Shown here one piece after another: positions 22,398 through 33,664 of a DNA stretch of 64,000 nt. The DNA is taken from contig NW_019028990.1 of NCBI RefSeq assembly GCF_002105155.1, forward strand, positions 613,501 to 677,500. The letters run 5' to 3'. Within the stretch, counting starts at the first letter, position 1, and every line of letters starts with the position of its first letter. The translations under genes were made by a program, and so were the position numbers. The stretch comes from Lobosporangium transversale. Lineage: Eukaryota > Mortierellomycota > Mortierellomycetes > Mortierellales > Mortierellaceae. A model generated the notes under the pieces. It ran no database searches. It was not told where the DNA came from and saw nothing but the letters and a program-made list of their open reading frames with translations.

Positions 22398-25276
22398 CTA
22401 CTGTTGTTGTCGGCTTGTCTCTCCCCCTCCTCCTGGACCCAGCAAAGGCCCTTTCGGTGGTCTTGATCCCTCTACTCCTCCTCCTCCTTCATCTGAAAAT
22501 TTCCTTTTTGTGGATCTGCTACTACCACCACCACTGCCACCACTGCCACCACTACCTCCACCGCCGCCACTACCGCTAGAAGCTTGGCCTTGAGTTCCTC
22601 CGTCCGGCGGCATATATATATTTTGCAGGTCGTTTTTGCTCTCTTATCTGCGACTCACAGACCCTTGCGATGTTCTCAGCACCAACAGCATCTCGATCAA
22701 AGTATGCTTTACAATTTCGGCAGTACTTGGATCGAAAAGGAACATTCTCCAATATACTGTCACAGTGAGGCCGTGGACACTTGGCAGATGTGTAGTATTC
22801 ATGACAACCTACAATGGGGTAGTCTAGAGATTTTGCCTGTTCGAGCCAGATTTAATACTCGTTAAAAAAGAGACTCAAAAATTGAATGTCATTGATCAAG
22901 GGATTTTTTTTTTACCTTTTCAACAAGCTTCTTCATCAATATCCCATGCTTCGATACTTGTCCTCGGTTTGTCTTGAATGATCCTAGTCCAATACAGATC
23001 ACCGCATTCGTATTGGCATCTCTTCTTCTTCCATTGCTTCCGCCCGCAAGCTTCAGAATTGCCTTGATCACATAATCAACGCATCCGTTCTGTGCTTTTC
23101 TAATATCCCAGCTATTCCGAACAAACCACCCGTCATTATAGAAATCGACAAGCGCCCTATATATAGTCTCCCTATTGTCGTCACTGGTCCCAGATCCACT
23201 GCTACTACTGGCCTCAACTCCACTGCTACTACCGGTCCCTGCTCTACTGGCCCCAACCCCACTACCAGAGAAACTACCTCCAGTACTTGATGGAGCTTGA
23301 TTTAGCGCAAGCTCATATAAGCGGAATACTGTGTTAAAGTAGGCCTTGAGAATGACGGAATATTGCTTTCAATCTCTGTAATTCCTCTTCTAAGCTTTCG
23401 CCTCTCTAGCTCGCCCTGAAACTTCTTGGATGGTTTGTAAAGGTACGCTCTAGAAATCCGGAGGATCTCACGTTCGTTAGGTTCCCTTGGATCCAACTTT
23501 GCAATTGTCATCGAGTACCTCTCGCCTGGATCGATCCCAATGATAATGGTACTTTCGGGGGGAGGGCATGCTGCCTGGGTGTCATATTTAACTTCTACAT
23601 TCTCGAGGAGACGGGATCTCTGCTTCCAGTTGATCTCACGCCGGGGACTGGGACTCACCGGGAACAGTGGATTTGTGCTCGATGTACCTTCTTCAGCTGC
23701 TTCTTCTCCCTCTTCGCCATCTAAGAATGGTTCATCAACTTCGAGCAAGTCAATATCGCTGATACCCAGCAAGATATCGTCATCTTCATTTCCGTCGTCG
23801 TCTCCATCATCACCACCATCACCTGCACCATGGCCTGAAGACGAGGATCCCTGCTGAGCACTTGAAGAAGCCTGGACTGCTTGAGATCTTTGAGTATCCG
23901 AAGGTTGGGCAGCTTGCGAACCTCTACCTCTTTTTTGCTTCGATGTGTCAAAGGCAAGAAGTGTTAGGGCATGGCCGTTTGTAAAGAACGATGTCCGTAG
24001 TTTCCTTCTAGGGCCATCATCAGATTGCAGTCCAACGTCCTTGTATCCTTTCAAGGAAAACAGCTCCTGCAACAATATCCCCTTGTAGTTAAGGATCTTG
24101 TCCTCCGCAGCCCCCTTGGTACTCATGTTTAGTTCCAACAATTGGACTATTTCCTCTCGAACTGTTGGATTAGACCATAATATATCCAGGAGACAGACTT
24201 CCGTTAAGCAGAGAGACCGAGGCAAGAAAGCAGACGTAGGGAAATCCAGATATTTTTTGGCAGTTGCATTTTGCTCAAAAAAGAATTGGATGGAACTTCT
24301 TCCATCGCCTGGAATATCTATGTCAAACTAGACATTATATTGAAGAAATGATTAGGAACATTTCTATAAACATATTATAAGATAACCTCAAAATATTATA
24401 ATATTATATTTACCTGCGCATTCCGATAGTGAGACCTTAGCGCTGCTTGAACAGGGACCATGACCATCCGAGACGACCTGCTGATCACCAAATCGGGATA
24501 GATCTGGTTTAAAGGACCAAGTCCTGTCTTTGCATAGAAGTTTTCGTATGCTTTGAGCTGGGACGGCTTGGCTACGTTCCCTTCGCCTTTTTTCTTCACT
24601 TCCCTGCTATACCTAGATAATGGACTCATCACTCCGTGATACAACAACGCAGCAAGGCCGTAAATAAAGTCCCTGCTATCAAGAACTTCATCTAGGAGTT
24701 GTGGGAGATCAGCTGGATTGGATGGCCCAGTGGTAAGCAGGTTATCGATCCACAAGGCGCAGGCCCAGAAAGCTCAAATCCGTGCCTCATTCAACATTTT
24801 AATAAATGATTGAATGAGCCCTTGAATTGTTGCAGCAAGTTGCTCGGGATTGAGATTGGGATCGGAAGTAGAGTCCAGCTTGGCAACTACACATGTCTTT
24901 AACGTGCCCAGAGTTAATGCAACAGTGGGGTGGGCCCTCTTCAACCGTCGGTCCTCGGCAGTAGCCTCCTTCACTTTCCTGGTCTTATCAGTCTTTCTGA
25001 TATACTTGGCCTTCCCTTTGTTCTTCTTTTTTTTCTTCTTTTCCTCCTTAACCTCCTCTTCTTTGTCATCCTCTTTTTTTTCCTTTTCCTTTTTTTGGGG
25101 GACTTTCTTTGACGGCTGGAGCTGACGGGACGGTCGTGTTGTTTGCAGTTGGTCAGGTCATATTTCTTAGGGGAAAGTTCCTTTTTCTGGGTAGGGAAAA
25201 AAGGCCGATAGCGATTCGGCTTTGCGCGTTTAGGGATATAGAATCTAATTAGGAACAACAATGTCAAGGGTTAGAT

Positions 25277-25311
<35 letters not shown>

Positions 25312-26370
25312 TATATGCTTTGGAAAATGTTCATTTGAAGGAGCTTACCTGGGTTGAGGTTGATTATTTTTATTCTGGTACCTAGCAGATATCGCAGTCC
25401 TCATTCTATCATGGTAATGAAGGAATCTTTCAGCGGTTGGTTGCTGCGAGGCCTGGGTTTGGATCCCACCAAAGAAAACATTAATTGAATGGTCAAACTG
25501 GCCTTCTGCAGGAGTTCGACGGCTACGGGCATGGACCTCACGAACATATGATACCGTCAACTTTTCGGCATCAGTGTCAGTGAGCGCGGAGATAATCTCA
25601 GCATTTGTAGCAAGACCAAAGGTTGGGATATTTGGGGTGTAATCGTTATCGGATATAATGCCATAGACCAGGAGTTGACTGTTCCTTGAAAACCCAAGGG
25701 CTTGCAGGACCTCTTGTTTCTCATAGAGTGCAAACATGTGATGGCGACGAGGGATTGGACGAAGAACTCTTTTTATAGAAGGATAGATGAGAAGGTCAGA
25801 GTCCCCAGACACAGCGATACTGGTTGGTGTACATTTGGCGGCAATACACACATCAGCCTCATTTCTACAATGGCAAATCACAAAGTTATTGTATCGACCG
25901 AATGGCGCCGCGAGCTCCCTCTTCTCGTTATGACTGAATGTGAAGAGCTGTCGAAGATTCTTTTTAATGGCAATCATATGGCTTCGAGATTCCCATTTGC
26001 CTTCATTGGACTTGGTTTCCATGTTGGCTATGAGCGTATCGAGTTTTGCATCCGCTGCTGTACGCTTAGCATCTCGGTCCCTATAGGCACGCGTTTTTTC
26101 TTCGCAGCGAGGCCCATCAATGTGTATCGTCACTGTGGCAAGAGGACCAAAGATCTTTCGAATGATACTAGCCATAGCATGGCCGCAGGCAGTGAAAGAA
26201 CTCTGCCGGCTGAATCTCCTTAGGATGATATTATGTATATCGCTGTGGAAAGTGCCAAGCAGACCCAGCTCAAAAGATGAATGGGGTTCAGCAGCAAGCT
26301 CATGTACATCAATCTCCTTTGGTGGCAGGTCCCTCCTTGAAAGGTATGAATAGAGTCCTTTAATACCCAT
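22398..26370 (-). pseudogene. FEN1/XPG-type PIN nuclease joined to a Fanzor nuclease (frame-broken copy)
   Basis: Four exons can be traced: 26370-25349, 25244-24414, 24327-22916 and 22836 to about 22,398. Exon 1 is a FEN-family nuclease: MGIKGLYSYL start, IHIDGPRCEEKTRAYRDRD, NEADVCIA, SGDSDLL and an H3TH-like SDNDYTPNIPTFG. Its AG|GTAAGC donor pairs with AATTAG in phase to continue as FYIPKRAKPNRYRPFF, then a lysine-rich linker and the Fanzor part: RTSFFTNGHALTLLAFD, RuvC-I IIIGIDPGERY, RuvC-II region AVICIGLGSF, then CHEYYTSAKCPRPHC, YCRNCKAYFDRDAVGAENIA (zinc ribbon and RuvC-III) and a glycine/serine-rich tail. Breaks: a frame change in the lysine-rich A-runs (about 25,060-25,120), an in-frame TGA at 24,774-24,776, a frame change near 23,365, and a TA-repeat frame change near 22,615. 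It is thus probably a decaying mobile-element gene, unless some breaks are assembly errors. Confidence 0.75.
25349..26370 (-). CDS. FEN1/XPG-like PIN-domain nuclease exon, open reading frame intact
   Basis: This first exon of the gene above is uninterrupted for 340 codons. Acidic residues sit where FEN-type enzymes bind metal: D in HIDGP, E/D in NEADVCIA, two D in SGDSDLL and a D in the SDNDYTPNIP helix-turn region. The basic TRAYRDRDAKR follows the second motif, as in FEN1. FEN enzymes cut branched DNA flaps. If the downstream splice is not used, translation stops one codon later and the exon could make a stand-alone nuclease. Confidence 0.75.
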
Positions 26371-27257
26371 CTAGAGAAAGTATAGTGTAAAACAGTGCAA
26401 GCAACGTTGGTTTAAGCGGCTAAAGATTGAAGCTGAAGTTGTTAGAGTAGAGATAGTTTACCTTTAAGAAAGCAAAAAGTTATGATCTGTGAGGGGATGA
26501 GGGTGTAAGAGTACGGGTGAGAGCGCGAAAGCAATGTCGTTGTAAAATGAGAGAGAGAGAGAGAGGGAAAAGAGAAGGAGGCAGGACGTATTTATAGGTG
26601 TATGAAAGAGAACGAAACAAAAGGCTGATGAATTTGGAACAACTCGAAACAATAAGATGCGACAAGTTTTAACTTTTTGGATTTCGAGTATTGTTTACAG
26701 CTCTTCTCCAATCATCTACATTTACCAAATCAAGCCTTCGCCATGACAATCAACAAGAAATAAAAAAAACAGACTTCCTTACGTCCCCCCTCGGTATGTG
26801 TATCTGTCTGAACACGTCCTAACTGACATCCTCTCGACAATCCTTCCAAGGCTGCAGTGTTTGAATGTGTACAGGGAACAAAAGAGGTCTAGATACAGGC
26901 TCTCTTTGTGACATTGAAGGAGATCGCATGTTTCATGGCTATCAAGACAAGGTACCCCTACAGGCACAAGACAAAGGTATAACTCGGTTCAAACTCAAAG
27001 GAACGATTTTGCCAATGACCTTGTTCTGAATCCACTTGCCTATGACACAGTCCAGACGAAGAGACACCAGCAGTCTGACGTAGATGAAGAAGATCTCAGC
27101 CAGGAATTGAAACTTTCTCAAGGATTCCTTAACACGGCGTGTTTTAAAGGCAGCCGGTGAAGACCTGACAGATGAAGACTACGCAAACATAAACTGGAAG
27201 AGGAGCCCCAAACTTCTTGAAAACGTTGGACTCATATTCCATGAGCTAGGGCGATGC
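26371..27257. other. Flank between the two Fanzor loci
   Basis: The 5' flank of the PIN-Fanzor gene, including a GA-rich microsatellite near 26,550-26,572, then unrecognised sequence to about 26,970 where the second Fanzor remnant begins. I see no clear terminal inverted repeat marking the 5' end of the PIN-Fanzor element. Confidence 0.5.
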
Positions 27258-27662
27258 TCATCTGCAAATACCACAACTACCGTCTAATGCGATCCTGGTA
27301 TTGTTAATGCCCTTACGTTTTCTTCGCTAGACCGTCACAACCCTGACCTGCGTCAAGCGGTGAAGGTGAGAAGTAGGCTCGTCAACAGCCTGTGTGCCTT
27401 ATATGCGTTGCACCAATGCTCACTGACAGGTTGAGTCCAAATTCGAGATACCAAAATAGCCTTCTTTGAATCCATGGGGAGGAAAGACACCAAGCCGGCA
27501 ACAACAATAGGATATGATCAGTTGCATATTTCACAGTACACGTGTTTCATGAAAATTTATAATACAGACATACTAACAGCTCTATGCCCCATGGTGTGGT
27601 GCCCGAGACAACCTTGCAGTTTTATTTTGATACAAATTTGGATAAATGCCCCATGGATGTGA
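26970..27662 (+). pseudogene. Second, strongly degenerate Fanzor remnant
   Basis: Reading across frames, the order matches the gene at 22.4-26.4 kb: LVLNPLAYDTVQTKR, an acidic VDEEDLSQEL spacer, YANINWKRSPKLLENVGLIF (compare REINWKQRSRLLENVEVKY), NTTTTV-stop-CDPGIVNALTF (compare STIIIGIDPG) and KPATTIGYDQLHISQYTCFM (compare the RuvC-II region). Several frameshifts and stops are present and no zinc ribbon was found. The part from 27,258 onward is duplicated at 9,582-8,382. It is clearly older or faster-decaying than the first Fanzor. Confidence 0.65.
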
Positions 27663-28458
27663 TGTGTGAATCCACATCCTATTCTCACTTCTGCTCCCTG
27701 GTTACTATTTGTCTGTCTAAAATTTTTCATGAGCTACTACAAACATGACTAGGTCGGGAAAGGCCTTCGTCTTGAAGAAGTTGTAAGTATTCGCTTGACA
27801 GTGCTTTCTTGACTAATCTCTTTATTTCTATGCTTGGTCTAGATTGTGTTTTTTTTATGGGGAGGACTATTTAGACAACATATAGACCCCACATATCTTA
27901 ATCCTAATAAATTGGCTTGGTGGCATTGTTGTAAAAAATATCTTTGCTTAAGGGATAGAAAGATAGACACAATCAGGAAAAGGCAGGACAAAGAGTGTCA
28001 ACAAGATTGACAAGAGAAAATAGAGTCAAATAACCTTGACTACAAACAGCGCCATAGAATGTCAAAAGAAAAGATGGGAGCTTTATAGGTGAGCTCACAA
28101 ACTGAGTTACCGGAAGACAAATGCTTGTTGTGAAAAGGGGAAAAAGATAAATGGCAAGATGAACTGCGGGTGAAGAATAAGACATGTGGGGAAAACTGAA
28201 GACTTTATTAAGAAGGAAGTTTCTTTGGCTTTTATACTCGGTAGTTTCTAGGTGAGGCGGACCCGCCTATGACTACAGAGGCTTTGCGCAAAGATTCCTT
28301 TAAGCTGGTTCGACAGATTAGTGGATACAAAATAAACTGAAATTAATTTTAATGACCAGTCACACCACTTGCAATAACAAGCGAGTCAATTGGCTGCCAA
28401 TACATTTAAGAGTATTCAAAAAATATAAGGGATCGCGACCAAATGGAACAGACTATAC
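27258..28458. repeat. Right arm of the 1,201-bp inverted repeat
   Basis: Reverse complement of 8,382-9,582. This arm retains extra Fanzor sequence to its left that the other arm lacks, so it is the more complete context. Its outer end (28,458) abuts the 3' end of BET3, about 30 bp from the stop codon. It holds the conserved block at 27,734-27,773 and the 70-codon ORF at 27,973-28,185. Confidence 0.85.
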
Positions 28459-28485
28459 ACAAAACTCCCTGAGCAAATATTCTTT

Positions 28486-29623
28486 TTAATCCTCGCCTGC
28501 GGGGACTTCCTCCTCGAGGTAACGAATAAGCTTTACTCGGATTTCTGTTACATCGTCTCCACGAAGCGTATCTGTCACAAAGAAGGCATCCACTTGCATT
28601 TGAACCTAGAAAAATCGAAAGAAAAAAGAAAGAAATGTCAGTGCTTGCTGGAAGTCAAAGTCTTTTTGAAAAATAATCTATATAAGCAAACACATCTCTT
28701 TGGTTATATTATCTATCCATCTCTCTCTCCTTCATTCTTACCATTTCTAAAGCTCCGCGCAAGACACCACAGAGAATATTTGAGTACCAAAATTCATCCA
28801 TGAGCGCCTGATCAGGCAGCTCGACACACTCTGCCAAGGGATTATCCTCCAATACCAATGAAAACTCTTTTCCATCTGTAGAAATATTAGTCACGGCTGG
28901 TGTGATATTCAAAAACATTTTGAACCCGATTTTGGAAATCATCTCGGCCGTCTCACGGAAGTCCTGACATCTGCCTACACCAGATCGTGCAAGAAAATCC
29001 TCAATCAAACGCGTTCCGATGTTATATCCCCTAAAGCGAAATAAGAACAATTACACCAAAATATTTAGTAAAGCCAAATATGTCGAAAGGCAAGTTTTTT
29101 TCAGCTAGGGGGTAACTATTCTTTCTCTTTCTTTGTGGTAAATTTATCTTTTCATTTATGGCAATGTTTCTTACATCTTCTCCAATTGTTTGTTAACCTC
29201 TGTGAAATCCTCATAATCTTTGACCAATTGAGCAACAATGGAGCCGTATGTTAATGTAAAAAGTTCCGCGTTCTAGACGTGTCCATGTTTTATAATGCAC
29301 GAATGATTGTGGGGAAACAAATATATAAAAAAATGCTGTTAGAGTATGAGTCAAGTCAAAGGTCTTTGTTCTTTCAAATGGTAGTCATATGAGAACACTC
29401 CCAGGGCTCAAAGACTAGATAGACACTTTTTATGGTTATAGTAAAAGGAGAATCGATGTGATGGCGCATTGAATCCTCGGTTACTTTTTTTTTTTTCCTC
29501 CCAGTTTTATTTCGTTTTGGGTTGAGATGAGGAGTTGTGCGATTGCAGGTTATTTTTTCTTACAATTTTCTCGACCTTGGTCTTCCAGATTTCGTCCCCA
29601 ACATTCTTGTATTGTTTTGCCAT
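28486..29623 (-). CDS. BET3: TRAPP complex subunit BET3 (TRAPPC3)
   Basis: Four exons, 29623-29564, 29272-29175, 29030-28742 and 28605-28486, give 188 residues, normal for TRAPPC3. The start [20 protein letters not shown] joins [16 protein letters not shown], then [16 protein letters not shown], a [16 protein letters not shown] block, [16 protein letters not shown] and a C-terminal [21 protein letters not shown]3 is a core subunit of the TRAPP tethering complex and Ypt1/Rab1 exchange factor at ER-Golgi membranes; the conserved cysteine (ILCGVLRG region) is the family's acylation site. All junctions are GT-AG. The gene ends about 30 bp from the 1.2-kb repeat. Confidence 0.96.
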
Positions 29624-29704
29624 TTCCTCTGATGTTTTGTCTATTCCTTTGTTCCTATGATAAACTGATGCTTTGCTCTCTCTCTTTTTTTTTTGAGTGT
29701 GATG

Positions 29705-29736
<32 letters not shown>

Positions 29737-31097
29737 AACCACGAGAGATGGGAAGAGAACACCATGTTTCTCTCTTTTTTGGATTCTTTGTCACGTGTGT
29801 AGCGATCGCGTCTGTCTCCTACTTTTTTTGTTGCATGCTCCTATTGAACTTTGGCATCACTTACTGATGCTAAACCCTATTATAGAAAATATTTCTAGAA
29901 ATGTCAGTGAGTGCAAGTGACAAGACCTCTTCCCAGCATGCTAAAAGATCTGACCAAAAGCAGCTCCTGTAGGCAGAAGCTACTCGCATACTGATACAAA
30001 ATGAAATACTCCTTATTTTCAAGTTAATGCAGGAAGATTCTTACGAGAATAGGATAACAGAGTCATAAATTTTTAGCAATAGCATCAAAGCCTTTCCTTT
30101 TTTTTTTAAGGAGTGGATTGGGATGAGAGGTCAAAGCTGAAAGAGGGAGTAGAGGAGAAGGTGTGCGCCGAGCGGAGGCAGAAGAAGATTAGGAGAAACC
30201 CAGAGTCTAGGTATGGACAACAAGTGCATTGCCTTGCCCGTATAGAACCTATTGCTTGATACTTTAGGGACCACAATCTGCTGCGCCGTGTTAGAAACAG
30301 ACAGGGCATCTGGACGTGCTATATCCTATTGGAGTATTGTGCAATCAACTTCAGTTAATAGGTATACAGCGACAAATATCGTCAATGATGAGCTGATCCC
30401 GCACAGACAACCACCGTTGGGGAATCTGAACTATGAATAAACCTGCTGTAATTCCCGACGGAAAACACTAAAAAAAAAAAAAAAAACAGTAATAAGCAAG
30501 GAGAACAGCATAACAAAAACAAGGTGTCTTGAGTAACCATCCATGCAATGCAATGTTCATGTATCGATAACTTTACATTTCAACGGACACAAAGTTGACC
30601 CGTCTCATATTGTTGTCATAATAGAAAAGGTATGAATGTGAATGAAAAGTTGTCATTGAAATTCATTTTCTCCATTTGACTTTCAAGCAAGGCCATTTCT
30701 TTCTTTTGCTTCTTTCCTTTTTTTTATATTCATTCGATTCATTCGATTCACTCGATTCATTAAACAATTTCATTCCTGCTTCAGTACCTTACTTTTTTTT
30801 TTTTTTATTTTTATTTGAGTAACTTTTGCCCATTATCAATATACCAGCATTTTTTTTTTCCGTTAGAAAAGAAGTCATTCACAAGAAAGAAAAGGAAAAG
30901 GCTCAAATATACGCTTGTTCATTGAATGAGCCAGTAGAGCAGTATCTGTTACAAAGGAAAGGCGAAAAAATTCGTGAGAAAGATAAACCTGGCTCCCCAA
31001 GATAAGTTAATAACAACATCCGGGACTTCGTCAGAACAACCAGGCACACCAAGAATTCTATCAATAGAGCTTTCAACATCCGTGCAAGCAGATAACA
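29624..31097. other. Divergent intergenic region
   Basis: Lies between BET3 and the DUF202 gene, which are divergently transcribed, so it holds both promoters. It contains an A-run at about 29,705-29,734, T-runs near 30,793-30,807, and an ATTCATTCG/ATTCACTCG short tandem repeat near 30,728-30,760. No coding region is supportable. Confidence 0.6.
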
Positions 31098-32523
31098 ATG
31101 GAAGAAAATGAAGAGTGCCGCATACCACTCAGTCCGCTTATTGCTCATGCAGGAGGTGATGATGCCATCGCACGCCAGCAAATAGAGCAACAGAATGAAC
31201 AACAACAACAACAACAGCGAGACTCTTATAATCAATCAATCTCTTTTGATGATAGTGGTGACACTACGCTCGACAATTCCAACTTAAACAGCAAAGGCAG
31301 CCGCCCTCAAGTTCACTACTGTCACTCTACTACTCAAGGCATTCTTAGACGTATTTCCTTGCCACAAAGTCGAGTACGGGCTCGCTCTTATTCTTCCCCT
31401 GAGCAACCTTCAGCTCGAACTGTTGGCATAAGCCGTGCGCGGAGCAACAGTTGCTATATCGTCAACAACACCCAACTTAAACAGACTTGCGATGAACTGG
31501 GTATTTTGTATTATGGCCCCACAGCAATTGAAGAAGAGGAAGCCGCATTAAACTATGCAGCTGAACTTGCAGCCGCTAGAGCTGCTAGAGTTGGTTCTGG
31601 CATTATTGATCGGCGCAGGTCGCTTAGATTCAGCCGTGCAGCGGCCTCTACATCAGCAGCTAGCCCGGGGTCAAATGTATCTAGGTCCAGATCCAGGTCC
31701 ATATCCATATTTAATCTTGGATTCGGGAGCTCTTCACACGATCTTGAAGCCGCTTATAACAGCGAAGATGAGGACCAAGATGAGGATGAAGAAGAATCTG
31801 TAGATGAAGAGGAGCAACAACGTCGAATCGAGGAAGAGCTGAAGAACGAAAAGGATCATTGTTTATCAGGAATTCTCTTACCTCGATCCCAATTCTTCCG
31901 GACAAGCGTCATTTGCAGTAACACCATGGCTCGCGATGGATTTGGTAGGCTAAGAGTGAATGAAAGAGCACCATTTGCAAAAGCGATTCAAGGCATGTGA
32001 GACATCATATCTCTGACTATTTCTTCTTTATTTCACTTTTTTTTTTGACATTAGCCAATGAACGAACATTCCTTTCCTGGTTGAACGCAACTTGCGCCCT
32101 TTGCTTAATTTCTTTATCATTCATCACTCGAGCGTTCAGTCTAGATAGTTTTACAGAGCAACTCCAGGGTAGAGCTGAAGTTCAGCACAAGAATCGAGTT
32201 TCTCGAGTCATTGGATATGCGTGTTTCACTGTAGCGTTCTTTGCAGCCATCTACAGTATGCTCAAATACCTGAGGTAACAAACATTTCAAGAAAAGATAA
32301 CAAAAGTATTCTCCAAATTAACGATATTAACAATCTACTTTCTCTTATTTTTAATTTTTAATTTTTTTTTTTTTGCGTCTGTAATTGTGTCCATAGAAAT
32401 ATAAGGAGGATTTCTACAAGATATCCATTTGTTCAAGCAGGCGTGTGGACTTTTACTGTTGGCATGTTCATGGGAACGTTGGTTATGGTTGCTCTCGTAC
32501 TTGCATACACCACTAATATCTAA
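31098..32523 (+). CDS. DUF202 (VTC1-like) membrane protein with disordered N-terminus
   Basis: Three exons, 31098-31992, 32055-32274 and 32397-32523, give about 413 residues. Residues 1-295 are low complexity: a glutamine run, Ser/Arg-rich stretches (SRSRSRSISIF) and an acidic block (EDEDQDEDEEESVDEEE). The C-terminal 115 residues form a DUF202 domain starting ANERTFLSWLNATCAL with three hydrophobic segments. DUF202 is the transmembrane domain of Vtc1 and VTC subunits, and occurs in other small membrane proteins; no SPX or polymerase domain is present, so the role is unknown. Intron 1 must use a GC donor (CAAG|GCATGT): the nearby GT leads to an immediate stop. Confidence 0.85.
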
Positions 32524-32705
32524 AAGTACTCAATAAGCATCAATGAACTTAATCTTAGTAGACATTACAAGCACTCCCAAATCAAATCATATAGCATTCA
32601 TTCTTCTAATATAACATATAACTATATTACTCATAAACCACGTTCCACGCTTTATTATTATTATTATTATTATTGTTGTTGTTGTTTTATTTATATAAAG
32701 TTGAT

Positions 32706-33664
32706 CTAAGCCATGAGCATACCAACGGCGGTAGCCAGGATAGCGGTGGTAGCCATCATAATGCTATTGCCTGAAGCGGAGCTAGGGGCATTCTTGCCAT
32801 CGGCGCTGAGCTTGGAAGAGTCAGATCCATTATCAACTGAGGCAGGAGCAGAGGTCTTTTTGGTTGCAGCAGTGCCAGTAGACGTGCCAGCGCCAGCGCC
32901 AGCACCTGCGACGGCAGTAGTAGTAGCAGTGGTATTAGTAGAATTACTACCAGCATTATTAGAAGAAGAGGGGCCAGGGATAGGGATACCATCAGGCAGA
33001 GCACCATTAACGCACTTGAGCGATAAAGGCATAGGACCATCTGGGCGAGGACCTGAGAAGTCGTATTGAGCACCATAGACACGCTTAACACCATAAGTTG
33101 AATGATAGACATCACAGTCTTGTTTTTCCTTACAGCAGCGCATGCCATAAACACCGAGCTCTGGCTCAATCACATTCACAAAGTGATTATAACCAACGCA
33201 GGTGGCGCCCACAGGGGCTTTGATGTCGTACTGCCCACCGGTATCGCAAGGGTTGAGCGAATATTGAGCAGGATCAATTTGGCCCTATTTTAAAAGGATT
33301 AAGAGATAGTAATGAAGACACAGGCAGTTGTTTAATAATATAGAACAGAAAGTGAGAGTGAAAAAATAAAGGGAGTCAATCGACAACATACAGTGATCTG
33401 AATCCAGTTAGGACCAGTGGCCCAGTGAGCAGAGAGAACGAAACCAGGAGGGAAGATTTTTGCACCAGGGGCACGAGGGTTAGGCTTGTTGCAGAAGGCA
33501 ATAGCCCTGTCTTCATTAGCGGCGATGTCACCCCCGACCATGGGAGGCAAGAAGAAACAGTAACTGTCAGCTGAATCAAGAGCAGCGATCTGACCCTTGA
33601 TTTGTGCCTGTGTACCCATGGCGAGGACAGCAGCCGAAGCCAAGAAGAGTGTAGTAGCACGCAT
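32706..33664 (-). CDS. Secreted, probably GPI-anchored cysteine-containing protein
   Basis: Two exons, 33664-33392 and 33284-32706, give about 283 residues. A signal peptide is visible (MRATTLFLASAAVLAMGTQA). The mature part has spaced cysteines (SYCFFLPP, AFCNKPNP, NPCDTGGQYDIKAPVGATCVG, YGMRCCKEKQDC). From about residue 190 it is Ser/Thr/Ala/Gly-rich, and it ends in a hydrophobic tail (MMATTAILATAVGMLMA) after a small-residue SSASGN site, typical of GPI attachment. A wall or surface protein is inferred; I do not recognise a named family. An (ATT)n(GTT)n repeat follows the stop. Confidence 0.82.

Noticed and set aside
22391..22593. Proline-rich plus-strand frame
   Set aside because: It is the antisense shadow of the Gly/Ser-rich tail of the Fanzor gene.
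23540..23857. Ser-rich 105-codon plus-strand frame
   Set aside because: Antisense shadow of the acidic spacer in the Fanzor gene.
32713..33069. 118-codon plus-strand frame over the secreted protein gene
   Set aside because: Antisense to a gene with a signal peptide, spaced cysteines and a GPI-type tail.
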